Below are positions 3,461-5,084 of a stretch of 5,084 nucleotides of DNA, in pieces. The notes under the pieces were generated by a model that was given only the letters and a program-made list of their open reading frames with translations, had not been told where the DNA came from and made no database searches. Made by a program: the position numbers and the translations under genes. Position 1 is the stretch's first letter. The number at the start of each line of letters is the position of its first letter. Origin of the DNA: an uncultured Cocleimonas sp. (GTDB lineage Bacteria; Pseudomonadota; Gammaproteobacteria; Thiotrichales; Thiotrichaceae); the NCBI GenBank assembly GCA_937974135.1, contig CALJIH010000050.1, positions 1 to 5,084 on the forward strand. Direction: 5' to 3'.

Positions 3461-5084
3461 ATGTCTTTATGCTTTTTTAAACAGCTAGGAATAAACGGAT
3501 TAATTATTCTATCCGTGATATTCCCTGTTACTGTTTACTCTGCCACAAATACAACTGAAACTACTTCTGCCGTACCACTCGCTCTGGGTTATGGGCCGTT
3601 AGAATATGAACTCGCTGAAGTAGGTAGTTACAAACTTCCACCCTTGCAAGATGCACCCAATGGTGTCGTGTTAAATGCAAAAGGCGAGACCGAAAATTTA
3701 CATGATTTGTACAAAGGCAAATATACCCTGCTGAGTTTCATGTACAGCAACTGCAATGACATCAATGGTTGCCCGCTTTCGTCTTATGTTTTTTATAAAA
3801 TAAAAGCGGCAATGAATAAAGATCCAGAACTAGCTGCGAAGCTTCGCTTAGCAAGCTTAAGTTTTGACCCAGAAAACGATTCGCCCGCGGTAATGAAGCT
3901 TTATGGCAATAACTTTAAATATGCTGGTAACCAAGGCGAATGGCGATTTCTTACCACAGCATCAGTCAAAAATTTAAACCCAATTCTAAAAGCCTATAAC
4001 CAAGACATTCAACGTGAAATGAGTGTGAATGGTGATAAAACTCGAAACATATCGCATATTCTTCGTGTCTATCTAATAGATCCAAAATTGAAAATTCGAA
4101 ATATTTATAGTGTTGGTTTTTTACATCCCGATTTATTGATAAATGATTTAAAAACTCTTTTTTTAGAAGAACAAAGTAATCAACAATTACTACTCGCGAA
4201 CGATGAAAATTTACCAGCAACTCCTAAGTTATCCATCCCTGGTGATTGGAAAGAAGGTTATGATAAAAAATCTTACGTTACAGACAGTAAATCTTTGGCT
4301 GATCGTAATGGAGTTGAAGCAAACTTATTGGCAATCGCACAAAACCAACCACTCGGATTGCCAAAGATCAAAGAACCCAGTGACAATCCATTAAGCAAAG
4401 ACAAAATTTCCTTGGGACGTAAGCTATTTTTTGATCGACGATTATCGTTAAATGATACGTTTTCATGTGCGATGTGCCACATCCCCGAACAAGGTTTTGC
4501 CAGTAATGAGTTATCAACTGCGGTGGGTATTGAAGGCAGAAGTGTTAGACGAAATACACCTACCATTTATAACATTGCTTATGCAACACGGCTATTTCAC
4601 GATGGTCGGGAAGATTCATTAGAACAACAAATCTGGGCGCCGTTATTAGCTAAAAATGAAATGGCTAATCCATCTGTGGGTTACGTCATAAATAAAATTA
4701 AAGCGATTCCAGAATACAAAGGTCTCTTTGAAAAAGCATTTAATGGTCAAGGCGTAAATATGGATACTCTCAGTAAAGCTTTTGCCAATTATCAACGCGC
4801 ACTAGTATCTGCTGATTCACCTTTTGACCGATGGTATTTTGCTAAAAAGAAAAATGCACTAAGTGATAGAGCCAAGCGAGGGTTTGAACTATTTACTGGA
4901 AAGGCGAATTGCTCATCGTGCCATGCCATCAACAAAGATTTTGCGTTATTCACTGATAACCAAATGCACAATACAGGTACTGGTTTTAATGAATCCATGG
5001 GTATCCGGCCAGCAACTGAAAGAGTCGCTTTAGCACCCGGTGTGTTTGTCGATGTGGATACGTCCATTATCGATTCTGTGGGTG
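3461..5084 (+). CDS. Secreted Sco/SenC copper-chaperone domain fused to di-haem MauG/cytochrome c peroxidase domain (3' end outside window)
   Basis: One uninterrupted frame of 541 codons runs off the right edge. Residues 8-28 are a hydrophobic export signal (LGINGLIILSVIFPVTVYSA). Residues ~50-235 form a thioredoxin-like Sco domain: YTLLSFMYSNC, two cysteines in C98-x5-C104-P (classical Sco has CxxxC), SFDPENDSPAVMKLYG (134-149), and SHILRVYLID with His199 as the probable third copper ligand. After a linker, ~297-541+ is a MauG/CcpA-type peroxidase domain: LGRKLFFDRRLS (318-329), first haem site CAMCH (336-340), NTPTIYN, FHDGREDSLEQQ (379-390), second haem site CSSCH (484-488) and QMHNTGTG (501-508). 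In mtoX loci, separate Sco and MauG genes are thought to help copper loading and maturation; here they are joined. The gene probably shares the mtoX transcript. The start is uncertain: ATG 3461 and in-frame ATG 3446 both lack a good Shine-Dalgarno sequence. Confidence 0.85.
   Translation, partial: MSLCFFKQLGINGLIILSVIFPVTVYSATNTTETTSAVPLALGYGPLEYELAEVGSYKLPPLQDAPNGVVLNAKGETENLHDLYKGKYTLLSFMYSNCNDINGCPLSSYVFYKIKAAMNKDPELAAKLRLASLSFDPENDSPAVMKLYGNNFKYAGNQGEWRFLTTASVKNLNPILKAYNQDIQREMSVNGDKTRNISHILRVYLIDPKLKIRNIYSVGFLHPDLLINDLKTLFLEEQSNQQLLLANDENLPATPKLSIPGDWKEGYDKKSYVTDSKSLADRNGVEANLLAIAQNQPLGLPKIKEPSDNPLSKDKISLGRKLFFDRRLSLNDTFSCAMCHIPEQGFASNELSTAVGIEGRSVRRNTPTIYNIAYATRLFHDGREDSLEQQIWAPLLAKNEMANPSVGYVINKIKAIPEYKGLFEKAFNGQGVNMDTLSKAFANYQRALVSADSPFDRWYFAKKKNALSDRAKRGFELFTGKANCSSCHAINKDFALFTDNQMHNTGTGFNESMGIRPATERVALAPGVFVDVDTSIIDSVG

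Noticed and set aside
4160..4360. Possible frameshift or gene boundary between the Sco and MauG domains
   Set aside because: The same frame stays open from 3461 to 5084 and no internal start with a good ribosome binding site precedes the peroxidase domain, so a true fusion is the simpler reading.
3966..5067. Reverse-strand open frames at 3966-4220, 4273-4566 and 4792-5067, and a plus-strand frame at 4203-4394
   Set aside because: All lie inside the continuous Sco-MauG reading frame, which has clear domain motifs throughout; they have no family features of their own.

Overview
The window looks like chromosomal DNA of an AT-rich gammaproteobacterium, probably marine (Alteromonadales or Colwellia-like). 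This is inferred from the base composition, the CpxA and Spy/CpxP-type genes and the codon choice; no marker gene fixes the genus.

Layout. Bases 3-212 are the last ~69 codons of a CpxA-type sensor histidine kinase. A 149-bp gap with a near-consensus CpxR box and a sigma70-like promoter leads into a Spy/CpxP-family periplasmic chaperone (362-880), closed by a strong intrinsic terminator (901-930). An imperfect palindrome made of two overlapping copies of a short repeat (952-1000) follows. A TetR-family repressor lies on the minus strand (1055-1690). The 247-bp divergent region holds a TTGACA/TACTTT promoter whose 17-bp spacer is almost exactly an 18-bp palindrome, very probably the repressor's operator. 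Rightward comes a secreted SBP56-family protein best read as periplasmic methanethiol oxidase MtoX (1938-3308). After 152 bp containing two more repeat copies and a hairpin, a long frame runs from 3461 off the right end. It encodes a secreted fusion of a Sco/SenC-type copper-chaperone domain and a di-haem MauG/cytochrome c peroxidase domain.

How it works together. MtoX-type enzymes are copper-dependent and turn methanethiol plus oxygen into formaldehyde, hydrogen sulfide and hydrogen peroxide. Sco and MauG genes are known neighbours of mtoX and are thought to help mature the enzyme. Here both functions are in one polypeptide, and a divergent TetR regulator probably controls the unit, perhaps in response to a methylated sulfur compound. 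The left side (CpxA, Spy/CpxP) is an envelope-stress unit. Cpx also responds to copper in other bacteria, so the neighbourhood may share a periplasmic-copper theme, but that link is only inferred.

No tRNA, rRNA, CRISPR array, integrase or transposase gene was seen. The main unexplained structure is the four-copy repeat family (motif ACACCC, then CTTTT, then TTTT) flanking the tetR-mtoX pair.
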